Positions 38,907 to 47,799 of a DNA stretch of 64,000 nucleotides are shown here, piece by piece. How positions within the stretch are numbered: the stretch's first letter is position 1; every line of letters starts with the position of its first letter. Origin of the DNA: Pseudonocardia sp. T1-2H. GTDB taxonomy: Bacteria; Actinomycetota; Actinomycetes; Mycobacteriales; Pseudonocardiaceae. The notes under the pieces are model-generated. The model worked only from the letters and a program-made list of their open reading frames with translations. It was not told where the DNA came from and searched no databases. The stretch spans positions 2,480,001-2,544,000 of the forward strand of contig NZ_JBBPCL010000001.1 of assembly GCF_038039215.1 (NCBI RefSeq), written 5' to 3'. The translations under genes were made by a program, and so were the position numbers.

Positions 38907-39867
38907 GGCGGCGAGGATGGTCCGCCGGCTCCTGCCGCTTTGGCTCAAGCACCGCCCGTCCCCGCCGGACCTGGAGGCCCGCCCGCGCGGGCGGCTGCAC
39001 TCCAAGCGCCGGGACAGCCAGGCCATCTCGCACCACTACGACGTCTCGAACACCTTCTACGAGTGGGTGCTCGGCCCGTCGATGACCTACACCTGCGCGG
39101 TCTACCCGAGCGCGACGTCCACGCTCGAGGAGGCCCAGGCCACCAAGTACGAGCTGGTCGCGAACAAGCTGGACCTGCAGCCCGGCATGCGGCTGCTGGA
39201 CGTCGGCTGCGGCTGGGGCGGCATGGTGATGCACGCCGCCGCCGAGCACGGCGTCAAGGCGCTGGGCGTCACGCTGTCCCGCGAGCAGGCCGCGTGGGCG
39301 CAGGCGGCCATCGAGCGGCGCGGCCTCGGTGACCTCGCCGAGGTCCGCCACCTGGACTACCGGGACGTCCCGGAGACGAACTTCGACGCGGTCAGCTCCA
39401 TCGGGCTCACCGAGCACATCGGGAAGTCCCAGCTGTCGTCGTACTTCGGGTTCCTGCACGGCAAGCTGCGCGCCGAGGGCCGGCTGCTCAACCACTGCAT
39501 CACCCAGCCGCGCACCACGAGCAACCGCAAGGTCGACCCGTTCATCGGCCGCTACGTCTTCCCGGACGGCCAGCTGGAGTCACCCGGCCTGCTGATGACC
39601 GAGATGAACGACGCCGGGTTCGAGATCCGGCACGAGGAGAACCTGCGCGAGCACTACGCGCTGACCCTGCACGCGTGGGGCGCCAACCTCGAGGCGCACT
39701 GGGACGAGGCCGTCGCCGAGGTCGGGCTGGGCCGGGCCCGGGTGTGGCGGCTGTACATGGCCGCCTGCGCGCTCGGCTTCGAGCGGGACAACATCCAGCT
39801 GCACCAGATGCTCGGGGTGAAGCTCGGCGCGCAGGGCTGGTCCGGGATGCCGCTGCGGGGCTGGTAG
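38626..39867 (+). CDS. tmsB: SAM-dependent fatty acid C10 methyltransferase (TmsB/BfaB, cyclopropane synthase family)
   Basis: A 413-residue methyltransferase of the cyclopropane fatty acid synthase/UfaA1 family. The SAM motif is RLLDVGCGWGGMVMHAA, and ISHHYDVSNTFYEWVLGPSM with YTCAVYP is the family signature for acyl-phospholipid substrates. HLDYRDVPETNFDAVSSIG is motif II. Pairing with the FAD oxidoreductase upstream is diagnostic of tuberculostearic-type 10-methyl fatty acid synthesis. It starts at ATG 38626, inside the extended tmsA frame. Confidence 0.9.
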   Translation: MSQKMRVADVFAGVIGEDAPVRVIGYDGSKSGPDDAEVALRVESPRALARLVSAPGSLGLARAYVTGEIEVEGDLFVALSALADVTLHSVSRAEAARMVRRLLPLWLKHRPSPPDLEARPRGRLHSKRRDSQAISHHYDVSNTFYEWVLGPSMTYTCAVYPSATSTLEEAQATKYELVANKLDLQPGMRLLDVGCGWGGMVMHAAAEHGVKALGVTLSREQAAWAQAAIERRGLGDLAEVRHLDYRDVPETNFDAVSSIGLTEHIGKSQLSSYFGFLHGKLRAEGRLLNHCITQPRTTSNRKVDPFIGRYVFPDGQLESPGLLMTEMNDAGFEIRHEENLREHYALTLHAWGANLEAHWDEAVAEVGLGRARVWRLYMAACALGFERDNIQLHQMLGVKLGAQGWSGMPLRGW

Positions 39868-39892
39868 CCGGGCGGCTGGTAGACACGGCTCC

Positions 39893-41296
39893 GTGGTCCA
39901 GGATCGGCTCTCCCCGCTCGACGCGTCCTTCCTGTTCATGGAGGAACGCACGACCGCGATGACGGTCGGCGGGGTGATGACGTTCGACCCGCCGCCCGCC
40001 GGGGACTTCGACACCGAGGCGTTCACCGCGCTCATCGGTGAGCGCCTCGCCCTCGTGCCCCGCTACCGGCAGAAGGTCCGCGAGGTGCCGGGGCGGCTCG
40101 GCCTCCCGGTCTGGGTGGACGACCAGGACTTCGACCTGGACTTCCACGTCCGGCGCTCCGCGCTGCCCGCGCCCGGGACGGACGAGGCGCTGCGCGAGCT
40201 GGTCGGCCGCCTGCTGTCCCGCCAGCTCGACCGCTCCCGGCCGCTGTGGGAGATCTACCTGGTCGAGGGCTTCGAGTCCGACCGGCTCGCGGTCGTCACC
40301 AAGACCCACCATGCGATGGTCGACGGCCTGGCCTCCATGGACGTCGGTGCCGTCCTGCTGGACCGCACGCCGGAGCCGCGCACGGTGGAGGCCGACGACT
40401 GGCAACCGCGTCGCGAACCGAGCGGCCTGAGGCTGGCGGCGTCCGCCGTCGTGGAGAACATGCGCCGGCCGCGCAGCGCGTTCGAGGCGATGGTCCGGGC
40501 GGGTTCCGACGTGCGCCAGGTCGCGTCCGGCGTGGTGCGCGGCGTCGGCGGGGTGGTCGAGGCGGTGCGCGGGGCCGGCCGGCGTGACTCGCTCGCACCG
40601 CTGCACGGCAGGACCGGGGAGCAGCGCCGGTTCGGGATGGCCCGGACGTCGCTCGCGGAGCACCGCACCATCCGGCGGGAGCAGTGCGGACCGGGCGGGA
40701 CGGTGACGGACGTGGTCCTCGCCGTCGTCGCGGGGGCGTTGCGGCGCTGGCTGATCAGCCGCGGGGAGCCGCTGCTGGAGGGCAGCACCGTCCGGGCGAT
40801 GGTGCCGGTGAGCGTGCGCGGCCGAGGCGGCCCGGCGGTGTCCGGCAACCGGATCTCCGCCGTCTTCGTCGAGCTGCCGGTCGGCGAGGCGGACCCCGGG
40901 GAGCGGCTGCGGCTGATCTCGGAGGGGATGGCGGCGGGCAAGCAGCGCGGCCGCTCCGCCGGCACGTCCGCGGTCGTCGGCCTCGCCGGGCTCGCCACGC
41001 CCGCGATGCACGAGATGGGTGCGCGGCTGTCCAACCGGCTCTCCGGCAGGCTGTTCGACGTGCTGGTCACGCACGTGCCCGGGCCGCCGCGGCCGCTGTA
41101 CGCGATGGGCGCGCGGATGCGCGACATCTACCCGGTGGTGCCCCTGGCGCACGGGCAGACGGTCGCGATCGGCGTGACCTCCTACGACGGCACGGTCTGC
41201 TACGGCCTCAACGCGGACCGGGACGCGATGCCGGACGTCGGCGTGCTCGAGGTGGCGCTCGACGAGTCCCTGGCCGAACTCCGCGACTCACCCTAG
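39893..41296 (+). CDS. Wax ester synthase / diacylglycerol acyltransferase
   Basis: A 467-residue WS/DGAT. The catalytic motif HHxxxDG is present in VVTKTHHAMVDGLASMD, near residue 140. MVPVSVRGRGG and ISAVFVELPVGEADPGERLR are family segments, and PLVNNVPGPP-like residues appear here as VLVTHVPGPPRPLYAMG. It transfers acyl-CoA to long-chain alcohol or diacylglycerol for storage lipid. It starts at GTG 39893, 25 bases after tmsB, so it may store the methylated chains. Confidence 0.92.
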   Translation: MVQDRLSPLDASFLFMEERTTAMTVGGVMTFDPPPAGDFDTEAFTALIGERLALVPRYRQKVREVPGRLGLPVWVDDQDFDLDFHVRRSALPAPGTDEALRELVGRLLSRQLDRSRPLWEIYLVEGFESDRLAVVTKTHHAMVDGLASMDVGAVLLDRTPEPRTVEADDWQPRREPSGLRLAASAVVENMRRPRSAFEAMVRAGSDVRQVASGVVRGVGGVVEAVRGAGRRDSLAPLHGRTGEQRRFGMARTSLAEHRTIRREQCGPGGTVTDVVLAVVAGALRRWLISRGEPLLEGSTVRAMVPVSVRGRGGPAVSGNRISAVFVELPVGEADPGERLRLISEGMAAGKQRGRSAGTSAVVGLAGLATPAMHEMGARLSNRLSGRLFDVLVTHVPGPPRPLYAMGARMRDIYPVVPLAHGQTVAIGVTSYDGTVCYGLNADRDAMPDVGVLEVALDESLAELRDSP

Positions 41297-41368
41297 GCGA
41301 CAACGGGTTCCGCGCGAACGGACCAACCGCCGTCGGGGGGACGGGGCCGAGGGTGCATCCTCTCGATC

Positions 41369-42289
41369 ATGCACGTCGACCTCCGTCCACTGGAGCGCGG
41401 TGATCTCGGGGCCGCGAACCGGGTGTTGCGGGACGCGTTCGGGGCGATGCTCGGCGAGGACACGCTCGGCGACACGGACCCGTTGGGCACCCGGCTCGCC
41501 GCCGGGCACGTCCGCGGCATCGGCGCGTTCCTGAGCGGCGTGCTCGTCGGCTCGGCGCTGGTGACGCGCTGGGGGAGCGTCGGCTTCGTCGGCCCGCTGT
41601 CCGTTGAGCCGGCCCTGTGGGGCCGCGGCATCGGGTCGCGGCTGCTCGGCGCCGTCGGCGGGATCCTGGACGGCTGGGGCGTCACCCACCGGGGCCTGTT
41701 CACCTTCGCCCACAGCCCCCGCCACCACGCCCTCTACCAGCACTTCGGGTACTGGCCGCGGTTCCTGACGGCGTTGATGTCCAGCGAGATCCCGGCCGGA
41801 CTGCCGCGGGGCACAGGGTGGTCCGTGCTCTCCGCGCAGGCGGACGGGCGGGCGGCCCTCGCGGCCTGCGCGGAGCTCGCCGAGGCGGTGCACCCCGGGC
41901 TCGACCTGACCGCGGAGATCGCCGCGCTGCAGGCGCAGCAGCTGGGCGACGTCGTGCTCGTCGGAGACCCGGCCCGTCCGGACGCCTTCGCGATCTGTCA
42001 CGACGGCCCGGGCACCGAGGCCGGTGCCGGCAAGGCCTATGTGAAGTTCGGCGCGGCGCGTCCGGGGGACCACCACGCGTTCGCCGCGCTGGTCCGGTCC
42101 TGCCGCGGGCACGCGGCGGCGGTCGGCGCGCGGCTGCTGGTCGTGGGGGTCAACACCGCCCGTCACGACGCCTACCGCCACCTCGGCGAGGCCGGGTTCC
42201 GCACGGACGTCGCGGGCGTGACCATGCACCACGGGAACGCGGCGGGCTATGACCGCCCGGAATCCTACGTCCTCGACGACTGGCGCTGA
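41369..42289 (+). CDS. GNAT family N-acetyltransferase
   Basis: A 306-residue protein. The acetyl-CoA loop is LSVEPALWGRGIGSRLLGAV in the N-terminal half (residues about 73-95), and a second, less conserved half (RLLVVGVNTARHDAYRHLGE) looks like a further GNAT repeat, so it may be a tandem GNAT. The substrate is unknown. It starts at ATG 41369. Confidence 0.8.
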   Translation: MHVDLRPLERGDLGAANRVLRDAFGAMLGEDTLGDTDPLGTRLAAGHVRGIGAFLSGVLVGSALVTRWGSVGFVGPLSVEPALWGRGIGSRLLGAVGGILDGWGVTHRGLFTFAHSPRHHALYQHFGYWPRFLTALMSSEIPAGLPRGTGWSVLSAQADGRAALAACAELAEAVHPGLDLTAEIAALQAQQLGDVVLVGDPARPDAFAICHDGPGTEAGAGKAYVKFGAARPGDHHAFAALVRSCRGHAAAVGARLLVVGVNTARHDAYRHLGEAGFRTDVAGVTMHHGNAAGYDRPESYVLDDWR

Positions 42290-42293
42290 GGGC

Positions 42294-43124
42294 TCACGCC
42301 GCGAGCGCCCGCCGGGCCGCCTCGGCCGCCTGCGCGGTGTATCCGCCGCCGAACAGCACCGTGTGCACGAGCAGCGGGAACAGCTGGTGCAGCGGCACCC
42401 GCTCCTGCCAGCCGTCGGCCAGCGGGGCGGTGTCGTCGTAGGCGCCGAGCACCGCGTCGAGGTGCGGGCAGCCGAACAGCGCCAGCATCGCGAGGTCCGT
42501 CTCGCGGTGCCCGCCGTGCGCGGCCGGGTCGATGATCCACGCGCCGTCCGGGGCCCAGAGCACGTTGCCGGACCAGAGGTCGCCGTGCAGCCGGGCAGGC
42601 GGCTCCGCCGGGCCCGCGAGCTCGGGGAGCCGGGCCAGTACCTGGTCGAACGGGCCCGTGTCCAGGCCTTTCGCGCGCCGCACGTACGGCAGGATCCGCT
42701 GCTCGGCGTACCACTCCGGCCAGCTCGGCCGGGGCTGGTTGCGCATCCCGGTGCCGCCGATCCACGCCTCGGTGGGTCCGCCCGGGGGCGGGGACCCGAA
42801 CGCGTCCGCGCCTGCGGCGTGCAGGGTGCCCAGCCGGATCCCGAACTCGACGGCGGTCTCCCACGTCGGGCGCCCGGCCGGCACCTCGGTGCTGACCAGC
42901 CACTCGTCGTCCACGGCCAGGACCTCCGGCACGGCCGGCCCGCCCTCGACCCGCAGCCAGCTCAGGCCCGCGGCCTCGGCGCGGACCGACGGGCCCCGCT
43001 TCACCACCACGCTGCGCCCGTCGTCGAGCTCGACGCGGTCGACCGGCCCGCCACCGCCCCGGGCGTCACCGCCCCGGGCGCCGGTGCCGAGCAGCCGGGC
43101 CGCGGCGTCGGACGCCCTGCTCAC
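42294..43124 (-). CDS. Fructosamine kinase family protein
   Basis: A 276-residue kinase-fold protein. The catalytic loop is ARLHGDLWSGNVLWAPDG (HGDLWSGN) and the metal-binding segment WIIDPAAHGGHRETDLAM. SVVVKRGPSVRAEAAGLSWL holds the ATP-binding Lys. The family phosphorylates glycated amines (Amadori products) for repair. It starts at GTG 43124, overlapping the phosphatase stop by four bases. Confidence 0.88.
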   Translation of the reverse strand: MSRASDAAARLLGTGARGGDARGGGGPVDRVELDDGRSVVVKRGPSVRAEAAGLSWLRVEGGPAVPEVLAVDDEWLVSTEVPAGRPTWETAVEFGIRLGTLHAAGADAFGSPPPGGPTEAWIGGTGMRNQPRPSWPEWYAEQRILPYVRRAKGLDTGPFDQVLARLPELAGPAEPPARLHGDLWSGNVLWAPDGAWIIDPAAHGGHRETDLAMLALFGCPHLDAVLGAYDDTAPLADGWQERVPLHQLFPLLVHTVLFGGGYTAQAAEAARRALAA

Positions 43125-43579
43125 AGGCCCTTCTCGACCTGCTCCAGCAGCCCCGGCATTGCCGCCTCGATCATCGCCAGCACCTCGTCGAACCCGTCCG
43201 GCCCGCCGTAGTACGGGTCCGGGACCTCCGCGTCGTCGGCGGACGCCGGATCGAAGGAGCGCAGCAGCCGCACCCGCTCCGGCTCCGGGACGTTGCTGCG
43301 CAGGCTGCGGAGGTGCCCGGTGTCCAGCGCGACCAGCAGGTCCGCGGACAGGATCCCGGAGTCCACCTGCCGGGCCACGTGCGCGTCGTCGTACCCGTGG
43401 GCCCGCAACGTCTTGGCGGCCCGCTCGTCCATCGGCTCGCCCACGTGCCAGCCGCCCGTGCCCGCGCTGGAGACGGTCACGCGACCGCCGAGGCCGGCCT
43501 CGGCGAGGGCGGCGGCGAACACCTTCTCGGCCATGGGGGAACGGCAGATGTTCCCGGTACAGACGAAACTGACATGCAC
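43121..43579 (-). CDS. Low molecular weight protein-tyrosine phosphatase
   Basis: A 152-residue phosphatase starting with GTG 43579. The P-loop is [16 protein letters not shown] (C-x5-R) and the catalytic Asp lies in [17 protein letters not shown]. It corresponds to PtpA (Rv2234) by synteny with cobC. It is divergent from cobC (24 bases) and coupled to the fructosamine kinase. Substrate proteins are unknown. Confidence 0.93.
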   Translation of the reverse strand: MHVSFVCTGNICRSPMAEKVFAAALAEAGLGGRVTVSSAGTGGWHVGEPMDERAAKTLRAHGYDDAHVARQVDSGILSADLLVALDTGHLRSLRSNVPEPERVRLLRSFDPASADDAEVPDPYYGGPDGFDEVLAMIEAAMPGLLEQVEKGL

Positions 43580-43603
43580 CCTGCCACCGTAGGGTGCTCG
43601 ACC

Positions 43604-44725
43604 ATGGACGGAGATCCGGAGACCGCCGAGGAGATCGAGAACACGGCGGTCGACGCCGGGTGGGCCACGTCCCGTCCCGTCCCGGACCCGCTCCGTCACC
43701 ACGGGGACGTGGAGGTCGGTGCTGCCCTCCTGGACTTCGCCGTGAACGTGCAGGGGACGGCGCCCCCGGCCTGGCTGCGGGCCCGGCTCGTCGCGGCGCT
43801 GGACGACCTGGCCCGCTACCCGTCGGCCGCCCACGATGCCCGGGCCCGGGCGGCCGCGGCCGCCCGGCACGGCCGGGAGCCGGCCGAGGTCCTGGTCCTG
43901 GCGGGCAGCGCGGAGGGGTTCGCGCTGCTCCCGGCCCTGCGGCCGCGGCGCCCGGTCGTCGTGCACCCGGGGTTCACCGAGCCGGAGGCCGCGCTGCGGG
44001 ACGCCGGGCTGGACGTCACCCGGGTGTTCACCGACCCCACGGACGGGCACCGGCTGGACCCGGGGGCCGTCCCCGAGGACGCCGACCTGGTCGTGATCGG
44101 GAACCCGACCAACCCCACCGGGGTGCTGCACCCCGCCGCGGACCTGCGGTCGCTGGCCCGGCCCGGCCGGGTGCTCGTCGTCGACGAGGCGTTCCAGGAC
44201 GCGATCCCAGGGGAACCGGAGAGCCTCGCCGGGGCCCGGGACGTGCCGGGCCTGCTGGTGTTCCGCTCCCTGACGAAGACGTGGGCGCTGGCCGGGCTGC
44301 GCGCCGGGTACGCGCTGGGGGAGCCGGGGCTGCTGGCACGGCTCGCCGCCCCGCGCCCGCACTGGCCGGTCGGGACGCTCGGGCTGGAGGCGGTGATCGC
44401 CTGCTCGGAGCCCCCGGCGGTGGCCGAGGCGTCGCGGGCCGCGGAGCTCCTCGTCGGCCTCCGGCGGACACAGGCGGCGGCGCTCGGCGCGATCCCGGGG
44501 GTCACCGTGCTGCCCGGCCGGGCGCCCTACCTGCTGGTCCGGCTGCCCACCGGCACCGGCGAGCGGGTCCGCAGGTCGCTGCGGGACGACGGGATCGCCG
44601 TGCGCCGCGGGGACACGTTCCCCGGGCTGGGGCCGGACCACGTCCGGATCGCGGTCCGGGACCCGGCGCAGGTGGCGAGCCTGGTCCGGGCCCTCGGACG
44701 GGCGCTGGTAGGAGTAGCGGTATGA
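43604..44725 (+). CDS. cobC: CobC-like PLP-dependent aminotransferase
   Basis: A 373-residue fold-type I PLP enzyme, syntenic with Rv2231c. [15 protein letters not shown] holds the Asn/Pro PLP contacts, [15 protein letters not shown] the Asp, and the PLP Lys is in [16 protein letters not shown]. The name CobC implies threonine-phosphate decarboxylation for the cobalamin loop, but no other cobalamin gene is nearby and a histidinol-phosphate-type transaminase is possible. It overlaps the Nif3 gene start by four bases. Confidence 0.85.
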   Translation: MDGDPETAEEIENTAVDAGWATSRPVPDPLRHHGDVEVGAALLDFAVNVQGTAPPAWLRARLVAALDDLARYPSAAHDARARAAAAARHGREPAEVLVLAGSAEGFALLPALRPRRPVVVHPGFTEPEAALRDAGLDVTRVFTDPTDGHRLDPGAVPEDADLVVIGNPTNPTGVLHPAADLRSLARPGRVLVVDEAFQDAIPGEPESLAGARDVPGLLVFRSLTKTWALAGLRAGYALGEPGLLARLAAPRPHWPVGTLGLEAVIACSEPPAVAEASRAAELLVGLRRTQAAALGAIPGVTVLPGRAPYLLVRLPTGTGERVRRSLRDDGIAVRRGDTFPGLGPDHVRIAVRDPAQVASLVRALGRALVGVAV

Positions 44726-45899
44726 CTGGCGCGACGCTCGGTGACGTCACCGCGGCCCTGGAGGCCGCCTACCCGCCCGCGCTCGCCCAGGAGTGGGACG
44801 CCGTCGGCCTGGTGTGCGGTGATCCCGCCGAGCCGGTGAGCCGCGTCCTCCTCGCCGTCGACGCCGTCGCCGAGACCGTCGACGAGGCCCTCGACACGGG
44901 CGCCCAGCTGCTGGTCACGCACCATCCGCTGCTGCTGCGCGGCGTCCACGGCGTCGGCGCGGACACCCCCAAGGGGGCCCTGCTGCACCGGCTGATCCGC
45001 GGCGGCGTCGGCCTGTTCACCGCCCACACCAACGCGGACTCCGCCGATCCGGGGGTGTCGGACGCGCTGGCCGCGGCGCTCGGCCTGGTCGTCGAGGCCC
45101 CGCTGCAGCCCGCCCCGTCCCGCCGCTGGACAAGATCGTCGCGTTCGTCCCGGTCGGCCCGGCGATCACCGCCGTGCACCAGGCCCTCTCGGCGGCGGGT
45201 GCCGGCAGCATCGGGAACTACAGTCACTGCTCCTTCGCCTCGGCCGGGACCGGCCAGTTCCTCCCGCTCGCCGGCGCCGATCCGACGATCGGGCAGGTCG
45301 GCAAGCTGGAGCGGGTGGCCGAGACCCGGCTGGAGATGGTGTTGCCGCGCGGGAAGCGGCGCGCGGTCATCGAGGCGTTGCGGGCGGCGCACCCCTACGA
45401 GGAGCCGGCGTTCGACGTGTTCGAGCTGGCGGAGCTGCCGTCGTCGCTCGGGCTGGGCCGCGTCGGCGCGCTGCCGGAGGCCCAACCGCTCGCGGCCTTC
45501 ACCGAGCGGGTGGCCGCCGCGCTGCCGGAGACGGCCTGGGGCGTGCGGGCGGCGGGGGACCCGGAGCGGACGGTGCAGCGCGTCGCGGTGTGCGGCGGGG
45601 CCGGGGACTCGGCGCTCGCCTCGGCGGTCGCGGCGGGCGTCGACGTCTACGTGACCGCGGACCTGCGGCATCATCCGGCGTCGGAGCACCTGCTGGCGGG
45701 AAGCCTGCCGGACCGGCCCACCCCGGCGCTCGTCGACGTCGCCCACTGGGCGTCGGAGTGGCCGTGGTGCGAGCAGGCGGCGGGCGTCGTGCGCGCGGCG
45801 CTGGGGGGTAGCGTCGACGTCCACGTGTCCCGGCTCCGGACGGATCCCTGGACCCTGGGCACGACGAGCTCGAGCACCACCGGAAGGACGCCTGCGTGA
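44722..45899 (+). pseudogene. Nif3-like dinuclear metal protein, single-base frameshift
   Basis: A Nif3/DUF34 family gene (Rv2230c synteny) whose N-terminus ([50 protein letters not shown]) is in one frame and whose remainder ([65 protein letters not shown]) is in another. The break is at 45118-45125, where the reading should continue into [18 protein letters not shown]. Adding one C in the CCC run restores about 392 residues with all metal ligands. This is either a true frameshift or a base-calling error. Confidence 0.85.
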
Positions 45900-45930
45900 T
45901 CACCTCTCGTCGAACGGCACGGAGGACTTC

Positions 45931-46669
45931 GTGAAGGCCACCCCCGCCGCGCAACAGCGGCTCCTGGACCTGGCGGCGGCCGACGCGGAGCTTCTCCCGG
46001 CTCGCCCACCGGCGCCGGACGCTGCCCGAACACGCCGAGCTGACCGAGGCCGAGGCCCAGGTCCGGGCGGGCAAGGACAAGCTCGTCGAGACCGAGACGG
46101 CCGCGGGTGACCTGGACCGGGACATCCGCCGGATCGAGCGGGACGTCGAGGGCGTGCGGGCGCGCACGGAGAAGGACAGGTCCCTGCTCGCGGGCTCCGG
46201 GATCGGGGCCAAGCAGGCCACGGACCTGCAGCACGAGCTGGACACCCTCGCGCGCAGGCAGGGGGTGCTCGAGGACGAGCAGCTCGAGATCATGGAGCAG
46301 CGCGAGGCGCTGGGGATGGACCTGGACCACGCGCGCCGCGTCCTGGCCGAGGCCGAGCAGCGGCAGACCGAGGTGACGGAGCGGCGGGACACCGCCATCG
46401 CGGACATCGACGCCGCGGAGGCGGGCCGCCGCCGGGACCGCGACGCGATCGTCGCCGGCCTGCCCGAGGACCTGGTCGTGGCCTACCACCAACGCGTGGA
46501 CCAGGGCAAGGTCGGCGCCGGGCTGCTGCGCGAGCGTCGCTGCGGGGCCTGCCGCCTGGAGCTGGACCGGACGTTCCTGGGGCGCCTGCGGACCGCGGAG
46601 AAGGACGACGTCGTCCACTGCGAGGAGTGCGGGGCGATCCTGGTGCGGACGTCCGAGTCGGGTCTGTGA
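45931..46669 (+). pseudogene. C4-type zinc-ribbon coiled-coil protein, single-base insertion
   Basis: The Rv2229c-like protein begins at GTG 45931 (MKATPAAQQRLLDLAAADAE) and continues in a different frame from 45992 (SRLAHRRRTLPEHAEL through the coiled coil to the zinc ribbon). One extra T in CTTC at 45991-45994 breaks it. The C-terminus has the ribbon CGAC...CEEC (RRCGACRLELDRTFL, DVVHCEECGAILVR). If truly broken, translation could begin only at GTG 46154, losing half of the coiled coil. The function is unknown. Confidence 0.82.
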
Positions 46670-47076
46670 AGGTGATCGTCGAGGCGGACGGCGGTTCGCG
46701 CGGGAACCCCGGCAACGCGGGGTACGGCGCCGTCGTGCTGGACCCGGCCACCGACGAGGTGCTCGCCGAGCGGTCCGCCGGACTGGGCGTCACGACGAAC
46801 AACGTCGCCGAGTACGCCGGGCTGATCGCCGGTCTCCGGGCGGCGATCGAGCTCGGCGCAGACGAGGTGGAGGTCCGGATGGACTCCAAGCTCGTCGTCG
46901 AGCAGATGTCCGGTCGCTGGCAGGTCAAGCACCCGATGCTGCGCCCGCTCGCCGCCGAGGCCGCGTCGTCGGCGCGGGAGCTGCGCAGGGTGACGTACGA
47001 GTGGTTCCCGCGGGCCCGCAACGCGCGGGCCGACGCGTTGGCGAACCGCGCGATGAACGCCCAGGCCGCCCTGTGA
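46666..47076 (+). CDS. rnhA: Ribonuclease HI family protein
   Basis: A 136-residue type I RNase H starting at GTG 46666. Metal ligands are visible: Asp in IVEADGGSRGNPGNAGYGAV, Glu in NNVAEYAGLIAGL, and Asp in VRMDSKLVVEQMSGRW, with a final Asp in RNARADALANRAM. It degrades RNA in RNA-DNA hybrids. In M. tuberculosis the equivalent Rv2228c is fused to a phosphatase; here the two are separate genes overlapping by four bases. Confidence 0.92.
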   Translation: MKVIVEADGGSRGNPGNAGYGAVVLDPATDEVLAERSAGLGVTTNNVAEYAGLIAGLRAAIELGADEVEVRMDSKLVVEQMSGRWQVKHPMLRPLAAEAASSARELRRVTYEWFPRARNARADALANRAMNAQAAL

Positions 47077-47726
47077 CGGCCTCCGCATCCGCGGCGTGGA
47101 CGGGGCAGACGGGCAGGCCGACCCGGATGGTCCTGCTCCGCCACGGCCAGACCGCGCTGTCGGTCGACCGGCGCTACTCCGGCCTCGGCGACCCCGAGCT
47201 CGCCGAGCTCGGGCGGGCCCAGGCCGCGGCCGCCGCGCTGCGGCTGGCCGGGATGGAGGGGATCACCGCGGTCCTGACGTCGCCGCTGCGCCGCGCCCGG
47301 CAGACCGCCGCGGCCGTCGCCGAGGCGGCGGGGGTCCCGCTCCAGGTCAGGGACGGCCTGATCGAGACGGACTTCGGGGACTGGGAGGGCCTGACGTTCC
47401 TGGAGGCCCGCGAGCGGGATCCGGAGCTGCACAGCCGTTGGCTCGGCGCCACGGACGTCGCGCCGCCGAACGGCGAGAGCTTCGACGCCGCCGGCGCGCG
47501 GGTCAGGGCCGAGCGCGCCAAGATCACCGCGGAGTACCCCGGTGCGACGGTCGTCGTGGTCAGCCACGTGACGCCGATCAAGCTGATCCTGCAGGAGGCG
47601 CTGGCCGCGGGATCCTCGATCCTCCACCGGCTGCACCTGGACCTCGCGTCGATCGGGATCGCGGACTTCTACCCGGACGGCGGAACCTCGGTCCGGCTGG
47701 TCAACGACACCTCCCACCTGGCCTGA
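47073..47726 (+). CDS. Histidine phosphatase family protein (split partner of RNase H)
   Basis: A 217-residue phosphatase starting at GTG 47073. The RHG motif is MVLLRHGQTALSVDRRYSGL, the second His is in VVVVSHVTPIKLILQEALA, and ETDFGDWEGLTF is typical of alpha-ribazole/acid phosphatases. It corresponds to the C-terminal half of Rv2228c. Overlap with rnhA shows the two remain co-translated. Confidence 0.9.
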   Translation: MTASASAAWTGQTGRPTRMVLLRHGQTALSVDRRYSGLGDPELAELGRAQAAAAALRLAGMEGITAVLTSPLRRARQTAAAVAEAAGVPLQVRDGLIETDFGDWEGLTFLEARERDPELHSRWLGATDVAPPNGESFDAAGARVRAERAKITAEYPGATVVVVSHVTPIKLILQEALAAGSSILHRLHLDLASIGIADFYPDGGTSVRLVNDTSHLA

Positions 47727-47799
47727 CGGGCCCGCGGCCCTGTCGTGAGGGGAAGGCGTTGCCGGGCGACGACTTGCGCGCACGAGGGGCGACGCCACC

